NCBI RefSeq assembly: GCF_047722505.1
Contig: NZ_CP159814.1
Span: 1,116,001-1,180,000, forward strand
DNA length: 64,000 nucleotides
DNA from: Pelagibacter sp047722505
GTDB lineage: Bacteria; Pseudomonadota; Alphaproteobacteria; Pelagibacterales; Pelagibacteraceae
Reading direction: 5' to 3'
Both the position numbers and the translations under genes were made by a program. Numbering within the stretch: position 1 is the stretch's first letter; each line of letters opens with the position of its first letter. This document shows positions 8,294 to 17,300 of this stretch, one piece after another. Under the pieces are notes generated by a model, which saw only the letters and a program-made list of their open reading frames with translations, had not been told where the DNA came from and did no database searches.

Positions 8294-10135
8294 CTAAGTT
8301 TTTTCTACCTCTGCATTAATAACTTCACTTGGTGGCGTTGTTTGGGTTATGTAATCTTCTTTTGCGCCAGGTACATTAAAGTCATAAGGCCATCTATGAA
8401 CAACTGGTAATTTTTCTCCCCAATTACCATGAGTTGGTGGTACATCAGGGGTTAGCCATTCTAAAGAATTTGCCTGCCAAGGATTTTTGCCTGCTGGTTT
8501 TCCAATTTTTAAACTTGTTACAATATTGTAAATAAAAATTAACTGTGAAAAACCAACAATTAAAGCCGCAATGGTTATAAACTCATTCATTCCAACAGCT
8601 GAAGTGACATATGGACTATCATACATTTCATAGTACCTTCGTGGCACTCCAATAAAACCTAGGTAATGCATTGGAAAATAAATTGAATACGCACCTAAGA
8701 ATGTAACCCAAAAGTGCCACTTACCTAATTTTTCACTTAACATTCTTCCAGTAACCAAGGGAAACCAATGATAAACTGCACCCATAATTACCATAAGTGG
8801 GGCTATGCCCATGACCATATGAAAATGAGCTATTACAAAATAAGTATCAGATAGTGGAATATCTACCGCAACATTCCCCAAAAAAATTCCAGTAATTCCT
8901 CCATTTACAAAGGTCACAATAAAACCTAAGCAAAAAAGCATTACCGTGTTCATTCTAATGTTTGCTCTAAATAGTGTTATTATCCAGTTATAAACTTTCA
9001 ATGCAGTTGGTACTGCAATAATAAGTGTGGTTGTTGCAAAGAAAAAACCGAACCAAGGGTTCATTCCACTAACATACATATGGTGAGCCCAAACAAAGAA
9101 ACTTAAAGCTCCTATACCAACAATAGCCCAAACCATCATTCTATACCCAAAGATATTTTTTCTAGCATGAACAGATATTAAATCTGAAACTATTCCAAAA
9201 GCAGGAAGGGCCACAATATAAACTTCGGGGTGGCCAAAAAACCAAAACAAGTGTTGAAAAAGAACAGGGCTTCCTCCTCCATAACTTAGCACTTCTCCAG
9301 CTTGGAGAATGGCTGGCATAAAAAAACTAGTCCCAAGCATCTTATCTAGAGTCATCATAATACAACTGACCAATAATGCTGGAAAAGCTAACATAGCCAA
9401 AGCTGTTGCAGTAAAAATTCCCCAAATAGTCAATGGCATTCTCATTAATGTCATCCCTCTAGTACGAGCTTGTAAAATTGTAATTATGTAATTTAATCCA
9501 CCCATAGTAAATCCAATTACAAATAACGATAAAGAAATAAGCATTAAGGTAATTCCCATATTGGAACCAGGAGTACCTGGCAAAATAGCTTGAGGTGGAT
9601 AGAGCGTCCATCCTGCACCTGTTGGTCCACCAGGAACAAAAAAGCTAGCCATGAGAACACATACTGCGATAAAAAACATCCAGAAACTAACCATATTTAC
9701 ATATGGAAAAACCATATCTCTCGCTCCAACCATTAAAGGAATTAAATAATTTCCAAAACCTCCTAAGAATAATGCTGTTAAAAAATAAACAACCATTATC
9801 ATGCCGTGCATAGTTACAAATTGATAATAATGTTCTGCTGTGATGAATGGAACTAGATCTGGATAACCCAATTGTAAACGCATCAACCAAGAAAGTATTA
9901 GACCGACTATTCCTGTAAACACGGCAGTAAGAAAATATTGAATACCAATAACTTTAGCATCCTGACAGAAAATCCATTTAGTAATAAAACTATGCCCATG
10001 ATAAAGATCCTGTTCAGGAATTTCTGCAGGTCTTACATAATCAATGTCTTTTGATGGAGTGCCAGAAGAGCCAGACATGGTTTCTGAAGACTGTGCTTCA
10101 AGAGGTGTATTCTGTTGGTTATATTCGTCTGACAT
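8294..10135 (-). CDS. Cytochrome c oxidase subunit I, alternative set
   Basis: 613-residue heme-copper oxidase core subunit. Metal ligands are all present: His110 and His439 (low-spin heme), His302, His351 and His352 (CuB) and His437 (high-spin heme), plus Tyr306 in GHPEVY, the tyrosine that is cross-linked in A-type enzymes, and the Glu of the same motif that ends the D channel. The K-channel lysine seen in the other subunit I of this window (its Lys322) aligns without gaps with Gly363 here, a real departure. There is an N-terminal extension of about 50 residues rich in Ser, Glu and Gln before the first helix. The gene order II-I-III-IV resembles the coxMNOP-type oxidases of rhizobia, but that match is from memory. 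Confidence 0.95.
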   Translation of the reverse strand: MSDEYNQQNTPLEAQSSETMSGSSGTPSKDIDYVRPAEIPEQDLYHGHSFITKWIFCQDAKVIGIQYFLTAVFTGIVGLILSWLMRLQLGYPDLVPFITAEHYYQFVTMHGMIMVVYFLTALFLGGFGNYLIPLMVGARDMVFPYVNMVSFWMFFIAVCVLMASFFVPGGPTGAGWTLYPPQAILPGTPGSNMGITLMLISLSLFVIGFTMGGLNYIITILQARTRGMTLMRMPLTIWGIFTATALAMLAFPALLVSCIMMTLDKMLGTSFFMPAILQAGEVLSYGGGSPVLFQHLFWFFGHPEVYIVALPAFGIVSDLISVHARKNIFGYRMMVWAIVGIGALSFFVWAHHMYVSGMNPWFGFFFATTTLIIAVPTALKVYNWIITLFRANIRMNTVMLFCLGFIVTFVNGGITGIFLGNVAVDIPLSDTYFVIAHFHMVMGIAPLMVIMGAVYHWFPLVTGRMLSEKLGKWHFWVTFLGAYSIYFPMHYLGFIGVPRRYYEMYDSPYVTSAVGMNEFITIAALIVGFSQLIFIYNIVTSLKIGKPAGKNPWQANSLEWLTPDVPPTHGNWGEKLPVVHRWPYDFNVPGAKEDYITQTTPPSEVINAEVEKT

Positions 10136-10153
10136 AATTCTCCTTTACATTAT

Positions 10154-10996
10154 TTAATCATCATTTTTAGCAAGTAGAGTTGTTTTTAATTTATCATTTT
10201 CTTGTTTAGCAATTAAATCTGAAAAAGTTTCCTGTTCTTTAATCCAGTTTTTATAATTGCCTTCACTTTCAACTATAACTTTTGCCCTCATAGCATAATG
10301 GCCCACTCCACAATATTCAGCACATAACACTTCGTATTCTCCTATTTTGTTTGGCTCAAACCAATAATAAGAAATGATTCCAGGTATAGCATCCATTTTT
10401 GCTCTAAATTGTGGAACATAATAATTGTGTAAAACATCTAGTGACCTTAATAAAATTTTTACTGGTCTGTCTGTTTTTAGGTGAAGCACATCGTCTTGAA
10501 TTAAAATATCATCTTTTCCATATGGGTCATCTAAGTTTATTCCAAAAGGATTGTCATCACTAATTTTTTCAACTTGAGCTGTGCCTAATATTCCATCTTC
10601 ACCTGGTAATCTATATTGCCATCCCCATTGCCATGCATTCACTTCAACTTGCAGTGCATTTTTTGGAGTATTGATATAATTATTATAAACAATTAGACCC
10701 GGTGCTAGAAGAGCAATAACTCCAACAGTAGTGGCAATAGTTAATATTTTTTCTAATTTATGATCTTCTGGTTTGTATTCAACTTTTCTGCCTTCTTTAT
10801 AGGAAAATTTTAGTATGCAATAAACCATGAACAAACAAACTAAAATAAATACACCGCCACCAATCCAGAAAGTTAAATTAATTGTTTCATCCATTGCCCC
10901 CCAGTTTGAGGCTATGTCTGTCCACCACCATGGAGTATATATATGGAACAGAACTGAACCAACAATTACCCCTAAAAATATAATTCCCGGGTGCAT
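10154..10996 (-). CDS. Cytochrome c oxidase subunit II, alternative set
   Basis: 280 residues with N-terminal membrane helices and a C-terminal cupredoxin domain. The CuA centre is complete: His190, Cys225, Cys229, His233 and Met236 in CAEYCGVGHYAM, so the electron donor is a cytochrome c and not quinol. The aromatic electron-entry stretch reads WQWGWQY rather than the YQWYWGYEY of the other subunit II. An insert of about 25 acidic residues (around 134-168) follows it. First gene of the alternative set; TTTGTC and a run of GAGA repeats precede the start. Confidence 0.94.
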   Translation of the reverse strand: MHPGIIFLGVIVGSVLFHIYTPWWWTDIASNWGAMDETINLTFWIGGGVFILVCLFMVYCILKFSYKEGRKVEYKPEDHKLEKILTIATTVGVIALLAPGLIVYNNYINTPKNALQVEVNAWQWGWQYRLPGEDGILGTAQVEKISDDNPFGINLDDPYGKDDILIQDDVLHLKTDRPVKILLRSLDVLHNYYVPQFRAKMDAIPGIISYYWFEPNKIGEYEVLCAEYCGVGHYAMRAKVIVESEGNYKNWIKEQETFSDLIAKQENDKLKTTLLAKNDD

Positions 10997-11099
10997 ATTT
11001 GTCTCTCTCTCTTAGATAACAGTAATTGAAATAAATTTTCGAATCCATAGAAAAATATATTAATAAATGAGTAAATAAGGCTTTATAGTGAATTAAATT

Positions 11100-11291
11100 A
11101 TGCTTGATAAATTTAGTCTCTTTGTAGTTGTGCTGGTTTTAGTTTTTTGCTTTTATCTTGTAATTTCTCTGGGAGCAGGAGTTTTTTCAAAAAAAGAAAA
11201 GAAACCAGAAATACAAAAATATTTAAAATCTGTTAATATTTTATTAATTTTTATAATTGTTGTTGGGGCTATTTTAACGTTGTTTCTTTAA
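11100..11291 (+). CDS. Small two-helix membrane protein beside oxidase genes
   Basis: 63 residues: helix about 5-27, a basic loop with KKEKKPE, and helix about 42-62. This layout and its place among oxidase assembly genes recall the twin transmembrane (DUF2909-like) proteins of proteobacterial cox clusters, but the match is only by architecture. It is divergent from the alternative subunit II gene and runs to five bases before the convergent subunit-III-like gene. No clear ribosome-binding site. Confidence 0.5.
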   Translation: MLDKFSLFVVVLVLVFCFYLVISLGAGVFSKKEKKPEIQKYLKSVNILLIFIIVVGAILTLFL

Positions 11292-11296
11292 AGCAT

Positions 11297-11977
11297 TTAA
11301 CCAAGTAGTGCTCGACACCAAGCAATAACTGTATCATTAAAAACATACATAATTAAAAAAAATACACACCAAACAATTAATAAAAAAGCCCAATAAAGAG
11401 ATAGTGCATCTATACTTTTTTGTTCTTTTATAATTTCTTCTTTTTTAAGTTTATTAACTTTGGAAAAAACTTTCCCCCAAAAAAATAATCCTCCTAAAAG
11501 ATGTAAACCATGAAGTGCAGTAAAAATATAAAACGATGAAAAATAATTATTTGTAGAAACATAGTTGCCATTTTTCATTAATTGAAACCAAAAAAGGATC
11601 TGCCCAAATAAAAAAGCATAGCTTAAAAAGCCAACTATAAGCAAATTCTTTTTAATTTTTTCAAAATTATTTTTTTTTAAATCATTTGTGATTTTATTAA
11701 AAAAATAAGCAACATATAATAAAACTAAAGTATTTAACCATAATAAATTAGGTTTCAATAAATACTCTGTATCTTGAGTAGCTGGAATGCTATAAAGGTA
11801 TCCTGTAACAACTAAAGTAAATAATACAGTACTTACACCAAAGATAACAATAACGGCTGATGTCTGCAACGATATATCAAAAGTTTTACCTTGATGACGG
11901 TTATCACTTTCCATCTGTTCTTTTTCCCAAGGCTTATCAGACAATGTTCCAAAAAGTTTTTTAATAAATTTAGACAT
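11297..11977 (-). CDS. Cytochrome c oxidase subunit III-like protein
   Basis: 226 residues, several hydrophobic helices and the subunit III marker in degenerate form: FTALHGLHLLGGLFFW, followed later by DALSLYWAFLLIVWCVFF. It is therefore a third subunit-III-like gene in one window. Rhizobial coxMNOP-type clusters also carry two subunit-III-like genes, so it may belong to the alternative oxidase although it is encoded as a separate transcript beyond a small plus-strand gene. The N-terminal ~35 residues are hydrophilic. Confidence 0.8.
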   Translation of the reverse strand: MSKFIKKLFGTLSDKPWEKEQMESDNRHQGKTFDISLQTSAVIVIFGVSTVLFTLVVTGYLYSIPATQDTEYLLKPNLLWLNTLVLLYVAYFFNKITNDLKKNNFEKIKKNLLIVGFLSYAFLFGQILFWFQLMKNGNYVSTNNYFSSFYIFTALHGLHLLGGLFFWGKVFSKVNKLKKEEIIKEQKSIDALSLYWAFLLIVWCVFFLIMYVFNDTVIAWCRALLG

Positions 11978-12010
11978 AATTATAATATATAATATATTAA
12001 TTCATAAAAT

Positions 12011-12598
12011 ATGAAATTAAAGACCTCAATAACTATACTGGGTGGCTGTTTGTTAATTTTTTTATTTATTATGTTGCCTATTGTATTATCGATACAAGAA
12101 AAGAAAGAAGATATTGTAGCCTCATATACTGGATCTGCATTTACTTTAACAGATGTAAATAATGAGCCCATAACAGAAAAATCTTTTCAAGGACCATTAA
12201 CTGCAATTTTTTTTGGTTTTACAAATTGTCCTGATATATGCCCAATGACACTATCTAATCTAGATCAGGTTATCGAAAAATTAGATGATAGTGAGAAAAA
12301 AGATTTGAAAGTTTTTTTTGTAAGTATTGATCCTGAAAGAGACAATCCTCAAATAATTAAGGATTACTTGAATTCATTTAAAAGTAAGATCTATGGAATA
12401 ACTGGAGATCCACAAAAAGTATTTTTGCTTTCAAAATCATGGGGTGTTTTAAGTGAAAAAATTTTTAATGAAGACGGTAGTTATTTAATCAATCATAGTT
12501 CTTCAATACTTTTATTAGATAAAGGAAAGTATATTGATCGAATTAGTCATCATGAAAATTTGGAAGATATTTTTAAAATAATTAAGAGTTATTTGTAA
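12011..12598 (+). CDS. SCO1/SenC copper chaperone for cytochrome oxidase
   Basis: Membrane-anchored thioredoxin-fold protein that delivers copper to the CuA site. An N-terminal helix (about 5-28) anchors it; copper ligands are Cys73 and Cys77 in TNCPDICPMT and His162 in INHSSS. Length 195 is typical. It is divergent from the subunit-III-like gene by 33 bases and lies between the two oxidase sets, so it could serve both CuA-containing subunit II proteins; this last point is inference. Confidence 0.93.
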   Translation: MKLKTSITILGGCLLIFLFIMLPIVLSIQEKKEDIVASYTGSAFTLTDVNNEPITEKSFQGPLTAIFFGFTNCPDICPMTLSNLDQVIEKLDDSEKKDLKVFFVSIDPERDNPQIIKDYLNSFKSKIYGITGDPQKVFLLSKSWGVLSEKIFNEDGSYLINHSSSILLLDKGKYIDRISHHENLEDIFKIIKSYL

Positions 12599-12612
12599 GC
12601 TTGTAAAAATTA

Positions 12613-13263
12613 TTATGTATTTTTCCTCACATATAAATAAAATAAAAAAATTGACAGTGCTAAAGAAAACCAAGTAATAGCATACTTTTTGTGACTATTT
12701 GAAATATTTACAGTAATAATTTTTGGTTTTGGTAATTCTAAATTATTATGTAAGTAAATTACAAATGGTGAAAATTTTTTATTTGTATATTGAAAAATAT
12801 CATCCCTATCTAAAGTAAACCAGTAATTATCGTTAATATCATTAACAGGCTTAAACCTGTTAGCCTTAGATTGTTTTCTTAACGTTCCTAAAATAGTTTT
12901 ATGATCAAAAATATCAATTTCTTTAGTATTTTTTTTATCAAAAGGTATCCATCCTCTATTTAATAAAAAGTTTTTATTATTAATTATAATTGGATTAACA
13001 ACATTAAATCCTGGCGCACCTTTTTCGTTTAAACTATATAAATAAATTTGTTTATCAAAATCTATAACCCCTAAAGTTTTGATTTTTAGATAGTCCTCAG
13101 GAACATTGGTCATTAAATCAACAGGTTCTTTCTTCAAAGAAACATCAATTTTATTTAATAATTCATTTTTCCAATCTAATCTTACTAGTTGCCAGCTACC
13201 TAATGCTATAAATATAGATATAAAAAAGAATACAAAAATTGAAAATAAAAGTTTATTTCTCAA
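12613..13263 (-). CDS. SURF1 family cytochrome oxidase assembly protein
   Basis: 216 residues with a helix at each end (about 6-25 and 194-212) and a periplasmic domain between, the standard SURF1 topology. Recognisable blocks are LGSWQLVRLDWK right after the first helix, LLNRGWIPFD in the middle and HKKYAITWFSLALS before the last helix. SURF1 proteins help insert heme a into subunit I. Last gene of the aa3 operon, nine bases after subunit III. Confidence 0.92.
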   Translation of the reverse strand: MRNKLLFSIFVFFFISIFIALGSWQLVRLDWKNELLNKIDVSLKKEPVDLMTNVPEDYLKIKTLGVIDFDKQIYLYSLNEKGAPGFNVVNPIIINNKNFLLNRGWIPFDKKNTKEIDIFDHKTILGTLRKQSKANRFKPVNDINDNYWFTLDRDDIFQYTNKKFSPFVIYLHNNLELPKPKIITVNISNSHKKYAITWFSLALSIFLFYLYVRKNT

Positions 13264-13272
13264 GGTAAACTA

Positions 13273-14061
13273 TTAACTTCCCCAAATATAGATTGAAGCA
13301 AATAGGAATAGCCATACTACATCAACAAAATGCCAGTACCACGCAGCAGCCTCAAAGCCGAAAAACTCACCTTTTTTATAATGACCAGTCTTGCCTCGCC
13401 ACCAACATACAGCTAAAAATATAGTTCCTACGACGACGTGAAACCCATGAAAACCTGTTGCCATATAAAACACAGCACCATATATATTCCCTGCAAAATC
13501 AAAACTCGCATGATGGTATTCGTAAATCTGCAATAAAGAAAAGCAAAAACCTAAAACAACTGTCATTGCCAAACCTTGCACAAAACTTTCTCTATCACCT
13601 TCTTCTATGGCATGATGCGCCCAGGTAACTGTAGTTCCTGATAATAGTAGAATTAATGTATTTATCAATGGAATATCCCATGGATCAAATGTTATAATAT
13701 CTACTGGAGGCCAAACATTGCCCATGAGTTCTGTAGGAAATAAACTTGCATTAAAATAAGCCCAAAACCACGCAACAAAAAACATTACTTCGGAGGCGAT
13801 AAAAAGAGTCATTCCATATCTAAGGTGAATTTTAACAACAGGTGTATGATGATTATGATCAACCGACTCTATGATTACATCTCTAAACCACATGTATACT
13901 CCATAAAATAAAAGAGCAAAACCTAAATACATTCCCCAGGAAACTTCACTATGCAAATAATAGACAGTCCCTATTGCTAAAAATAAGCTAGAAAATGATA
14001 CATAAATAGGCCAAGGACTTGGGTCTACTAAGTGATAATCATGTTTTTTTTCTGCTGACAT
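13273..14061 (-). CDS. ctaE: Cytochrome c oxidase subunit III, main aa3 set
   Basis: 262 residues with the seven-helix pattern of the full-length mitochondrial-type subunit. Markers: RYGMTLFIASEVMFFVAWFW, HHAIEEGDRE, FHGFHVVVGT and EAAAWYWHFVDVVWLFL. The gene follows ctaG by two bases. Compared with the alternative set it keeps the complete N-terminal helix pair. Confidence 0.96.
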   Translation of the reverse strand: MSAEKKHDYHLVDPSPWPIYVSFSSLFLAIGTVYYLHSEVSWGMYLGFALLFYGVYMWFRDVIIESVDHNHHTPVVKIHLRYGMTLFIASEVMFFVAWFWAYFNASLFPTELMGNVWPPVDIITFDPWDIPLINTLILLLSGTTVTWAHHAIEEGDRESFVQGLAMTVVLGFCFSLLQIYEYHHASFDFAGNIYGAVFYMATGFHGFHVVVGTIFLAVCWWRGKTGHYKKGEFFGFEAAAWYWHFVDVVWLFLFASIYIWGS

Positions 14062-14063
14062 TT

Positions 14064-14603
14064 TTATAATTTTGATTGTTTATAATAATCTGATGAAAAG
14101 AAAGTATAGGACATAGTTACATCTTTAATATTTTTAGTGTTTGGGTCGTTTACCATTTCTGGATCTAAATAAAAAGTCATTATATATGTTGCTTTTTCTC
14201 CTGCTTTCAACTCTTGCTTTTCAAAGCAAAAACAGCCTAATTTACTATAATATTTACCAAAAGATGAGGGAGATACATTAAAAGCAGCCACACCATAAGT
14301 TGTTTCATCGCCATAATTCTCTACTTGAAATTCGATTCGATTCACTTGACCTATGTTCACATCCATAACATTTTTTTTTACTTTAAAATTCCAGGGTAGT
14401 TTGTTTACATTTGTATCAAAGCGAACACTTACTTTTTGATCTAAAACTATATCTGGTGCCTCTTTTGATATTTGCGTAGTTCCACCGAACCCAGTCGCTC
14501 TACAGAATATGTCATATAAAGGTACCGCAGCAAATGAAAGGCCAAGCATGATAAAAAAGATTCCAGCTAAAATTATAGGAGTAAGTGTTTTTTTTTGGAT
14601 CAT
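14064..14603 (-). CDS. ctaG: Cytochrome c oxidase assembly protein CtaG/Cox11
   Basis: Copper-insertion factor for CuB of subunit I. A single N-terminal anchor (about 8-28) is followed by an immunoglobulin-like periplasmic domain. Conserved cysteines are Cys34 (DIFCRATGFGG) and the copper-binding pair Cys124/Cys126 in GCFCFEKQ. Length 179 is normal. The start codon overlaps the stop of a 41-residue upstream gene as ATGA. Confidence 0.95.
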   Translation of the reverse strand: MIQKKTLTPIILAGIFFIMLGLSFAAVPLYDIFCRATGFGGTTQISKEAPDIVLDQKVSVRFDTNVNKLPWNFKVKKNVMDVNIGQVNRIEFQVENYGDETTYGVAAFNVSPSSFGKYYSKLGCFCFEKQELKAGEKATYIMTFYLDPEMVNDPNTKNIKDVTMSYTFFSSDYYKQSKL

Positions 14604-14725
14604 AATTGTCTGTCAAAAACTCCCACATTATAAAGAGTAAAAAAAAATAGGAATATCATGAAGGCTATTATTCCAAACGCAGTAAAGATGTTTTTTTTTT
14701 TAGTTTTTTTGTCAAGTATCAGCAT
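14600..14725 (-). CDS. 41-residue single-helix protein between ctaD and ctaG
   Basis: Short reading frame filling the gap between subunit I and ctaG. It starts MLILDKKTKKKNIFTAFG, continues with one hydrophobic helix of about 18 residues and ends VGVFDRQL; the basic side before the helix predicts the N terminus inside. Its stop overlaps the ctaG start (ATGA), which strongly suggests it is translated. Small assembly proteins at this place are known in other proteobacterial cox operons. A run of eleven T (14691-14701) encodes part of the lysine stretch. Confidence 0.6.
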   Translation of the reverse strand: MLILDKKTKKKNIFTAFGIIAFMIFLFFFTLYNVGVFDRQL

Positions 14726-14763
14726 AATAATGTCTTATTTGTTAAAAATAATTTTCTTAAAAT

Positions 14764-16401
14764 TTAATGAGTATTAGATTTTTCAGTATCTTGATCATCT
14801 ACAAACTTCGGCAACTCATCAAAGGTATGGAAATTTGGTGGTGATGGTATGGTCCATTCTAAAGTTGTGGCACCTTCACCCCAAGGGTTTTGAGCTGCAG
14901 CTTTTTTCTTAGAAAAAGAATAAATTAAGTTAACAAAAAATACTAATAAACCACCAACTGCTATGTATGAGCCAACTGATGAAACGTAATTCCATCCAGC
15001 AAATGCATCTGGGTAATCAGCATATCTTCTTGGCATTCCTGCTAAACCTAAAAAATGTTGAGGGAAAAATACCAGGTTAACTCCAATAAATGTTAACCAA
15101 AAATGTATTTTCCCTAAAGTTTCAGAATATTCATAACCAGACATTTTACCAAACCAATAATAAAATCCTGCAAAGATTGCAAATACTGCCCCTAAAGACA
15201 ATACATAATGAAAGTGAGCGACTACATAATAAGTATCATGCATTGCAGTATCAACACCTGCATTTGCAAGCACAACTCCTGTTACTCCACCAACTGTAAA
15301 TAAAAATATAAAGCCTAATGCCCACAGCATTGGAGTTTTAAATGAAATTGATCCACCCCACATTGTTGCAATCCATGAAAATATTTTAATACCCGTTGGC
15401 ACTGCAATAATCATTGTCGCTGCTAAAAAATAAGCTTTAGTATCAGTGCTTAAACCAACTGTATACATATGGTGGGCCCAAACAACAAAACCTACAACAC
15501 CAATTGAAACCATGGCATAAGCCATTCCCAAATATCCGAATACAGGTTTTTTAGAAAATGTTGAAACAATATGACTGATCATTCCAAAGCCAGGTAAAAT
15601 TAAAATATAAACTTCTGGATGACCAAAGAACCAAAATAAATGCTGGTACAAAACAGGATCTCCACCTGTTTGAGCATCAAAAAATGCAGTTCCAAAATTT
15701 CTATCAGTTAAAAGCATTGTAATTGCTCCAGCTAAAACTGGTAGTGATAACAACAATAAGAATGCTGTAACTAAAACTGACCAAGCAAATAAAGGCATTT
15801 TGTGCAAAGTCATGCCTGGTGTTCTCATATTCAAAATTGTTGTAATAAAGTTAACTGCTCCTAAAATTGAAGAAGCTCCAGCTAAGTGCAAACTTAAAAT
15901 AGCAAAATCCATTGCAGGTCCTGGCTGTCCAGCTTTAGAAGATAAAGGCGGATATAAAGTCCATCCTCCCCCGACACCTTGTTGACCTGGAGGGCCATCT
16001 ACAAAAATTGAAAGTAGTAATAAAATAAATGAAGCAGGTAACAACCAAAATGAAATATTATTCATTCTTGGAAACGCCATATCAGGTGCACCAATCATGA
16101 TGGGTACAAACCAATTACCAAAACCACCAATCATTGCAGGCATTACCATGAAGAAAATCATTATTAATCCATGACCAGTAACCAACACATTATATAAGTG
16201 ATAATTTCCACCTAAAATTCCATCACCAGGATGCATTAATTCAATTCTCATTAATACTGAAAAAGCTGTTCCAATAATTCCTGCAAAAATTGCAAAAATT
16301 AAATACATTGTTCCAATATCTTTATGGTTAGTTGAGTAAGCCCAACGTTTCCAACCTGTTGGTGTGTGATGATCGTCTTGTGATGCTGTTTGTGTATACA
16401 T
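14764..16401 (-). CDS. ctaD: Cytochrome c oxidase subunit I, main aa3 set
   Basis: 545-residue A-type catalytic subunit. Ligands seen: His77 and His398 (heme a), His261, His310, His311 (CuB), His396 (heme a3), Tyr265 in GHPEVY. D-channel block GNWFVPIMIGAPDMAFPRMNN and K-channel Lys322 (STDTKAYF) are intact, so a normal proton-pumping enzyme is expected. Directly after ctaC with two bases between. Confidence 0.97.
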   Translation of the reverse strand: MYTQTASQDDHHTPTGWKRWAYSTNHKDIGTMYLIFAIFAGIIGTAFSVLMRIELMHPGDGILGGNYHLYNVLVTGHGLIMIFFMVMPAMIGGFGNWFVPIMIGAPDMAFPRMNNISFWLLPASFILLLLSIFVDGPPGQQGVGGGWTLYPPLSSKAGQPGPAMDFAILSLHLAGASSILGAVNFITTILNMRTPGMTLHKMPLFAWSVLVTAFLLLLSLPVLAGAITMLLTDRNFGTAFFDAQTGGDPVLYQHLFWFFGHPEVYILILPGFGMISHIVSTFSKKPVFGYLGMAYAMVSIGVVGFVVWAHHMYTVGLSTDTKAYFLAATMIIAVPTGIKIFSWIATMWGGSISFKTPMLWALGFIFLFTVGGVTGVVLANAGVDTAMHDTYYVVAHFHYVLSLGAVFAIFAGFYYWFGKMSGYEYSETLGKIHFWLTFIGVNLVFFPQHFLGLAGMPRRYADYPDAFAGWNYVSSVGSYIAVGGLLVFFVNLIYSFSKKKAAAQNPWGEGATTLEWTIPSPPNFHTFDELPKFVDDQDTEKSNTH

Positions 16402-16403
16402 TT

Positions 16404-17219
16404 TTATTTACTCGCTAGTTTTTTATATTCATTTTCTGTAATTGGTTCTTTTGCAAATTTCATTTTAGCTTCTGCTAGCCATATTGCATATTCTTCGTCT
16501 GTTACAACTCTCACTGTGATCGGCATAAAAGCATGTTGTATTCCACATAACTCAGAGCATTGACCATAATATGTTCCTACTTTTTCAGCTTTAAACCAAG
16601 TTTCATTTATTCTTCCTGGAACCGCATCTCTTTTAACTCCAAAAGATGGTAATGCCCAAGCGTGTAAGACATCGTTTGCAGTAATTAAAACCTTAACCAC
16701 CTTATTAACTGGCACAACAACTTCGTGATCAACGGTTAGTAATCTTGGTTGGTTTTCTTTTAACTCATCTTCTTTAATCATGTACGATTCAAAAATAATA
16801 TTTTCGTCGGGATATTCGTATCCCCAGTACCACTGATATCCAACAGCTTTGATTGTTACATCGACTTTTGGGATCGTATCTTGCTTGTATAAAAGTTTAA
16901 ATGATGGGATCGCCATTACGATTAAAATTAAACACGGAATTAATGTCCACAAAACTTCTACTGCAACATTATGAGTAGTTTTTGATGGAACTGGATTTTT
17001 TGATTCTCTAAATCTTATACAAGTATAAATCATAAGAAATAAAACAAAGACAGTGATAGCAATAATTATTGGAAGTAGAATATTATTATGAAAACTAACG
17101 ATATCTCTCATTCCATCAGAGGCTGGGTTTTGAAATCCTAGTTGCCATTCTTTAGGTTGATCGGCTAATGCACCTGTTGAGTAGATAGCTGCTAAAATTG
17201 TAAGTAAAAACTTGTTCAT
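16404..17219 (-). CDS. ctaC: Cytochrome c oxidase subunit II, main aa3 set
   Basis: 271 residues: cleavable signal peptide (cut probably after residues 18-20, GALA-DQP), two membrane helices (about 44-66 and 88-108) and the CuA domain. CuA ligands are His186, Cys221, Cys225, His229, Met232 (GQCSELCGIQHAFM). Electron-entry aromatic block YQWYWGYEY is canonical. First gene of the aa3 operon; 81 non-coding bases separate it from rsmE. Confidence 0.97.
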   Translation of the reverse strand: MNKFLLTILAAIYSTGALADQPKEWQLGFQNPASDGMRDIVSFHNNILLPIIIAITVFVLFLMIYTCIRFRESKNPVPSKTTHNVAVEVLWTLIPCLILIVMAIPSFKLLYKQDTIPKVDVTIKAVGYQWYWGYEYPDENIIFESYMIKEDELKENQPRLLTVDHEVVVPVNKVVKVLITANDVLHAWALPSFGVKRDAVPGRINETWFKAEKVGTYYGQCSELCGIQHAFMPITVRVVTDEEYAIWLAEAKMKFAKEPITENEYKKLASK

Positions 17220-17300
17220 TTACAACAGTATATAAAGTGCTTTCATAAAATTTACACTTTAGATTTTGCGACAAAATCACACTTTAGCTTTTAAAAACCA

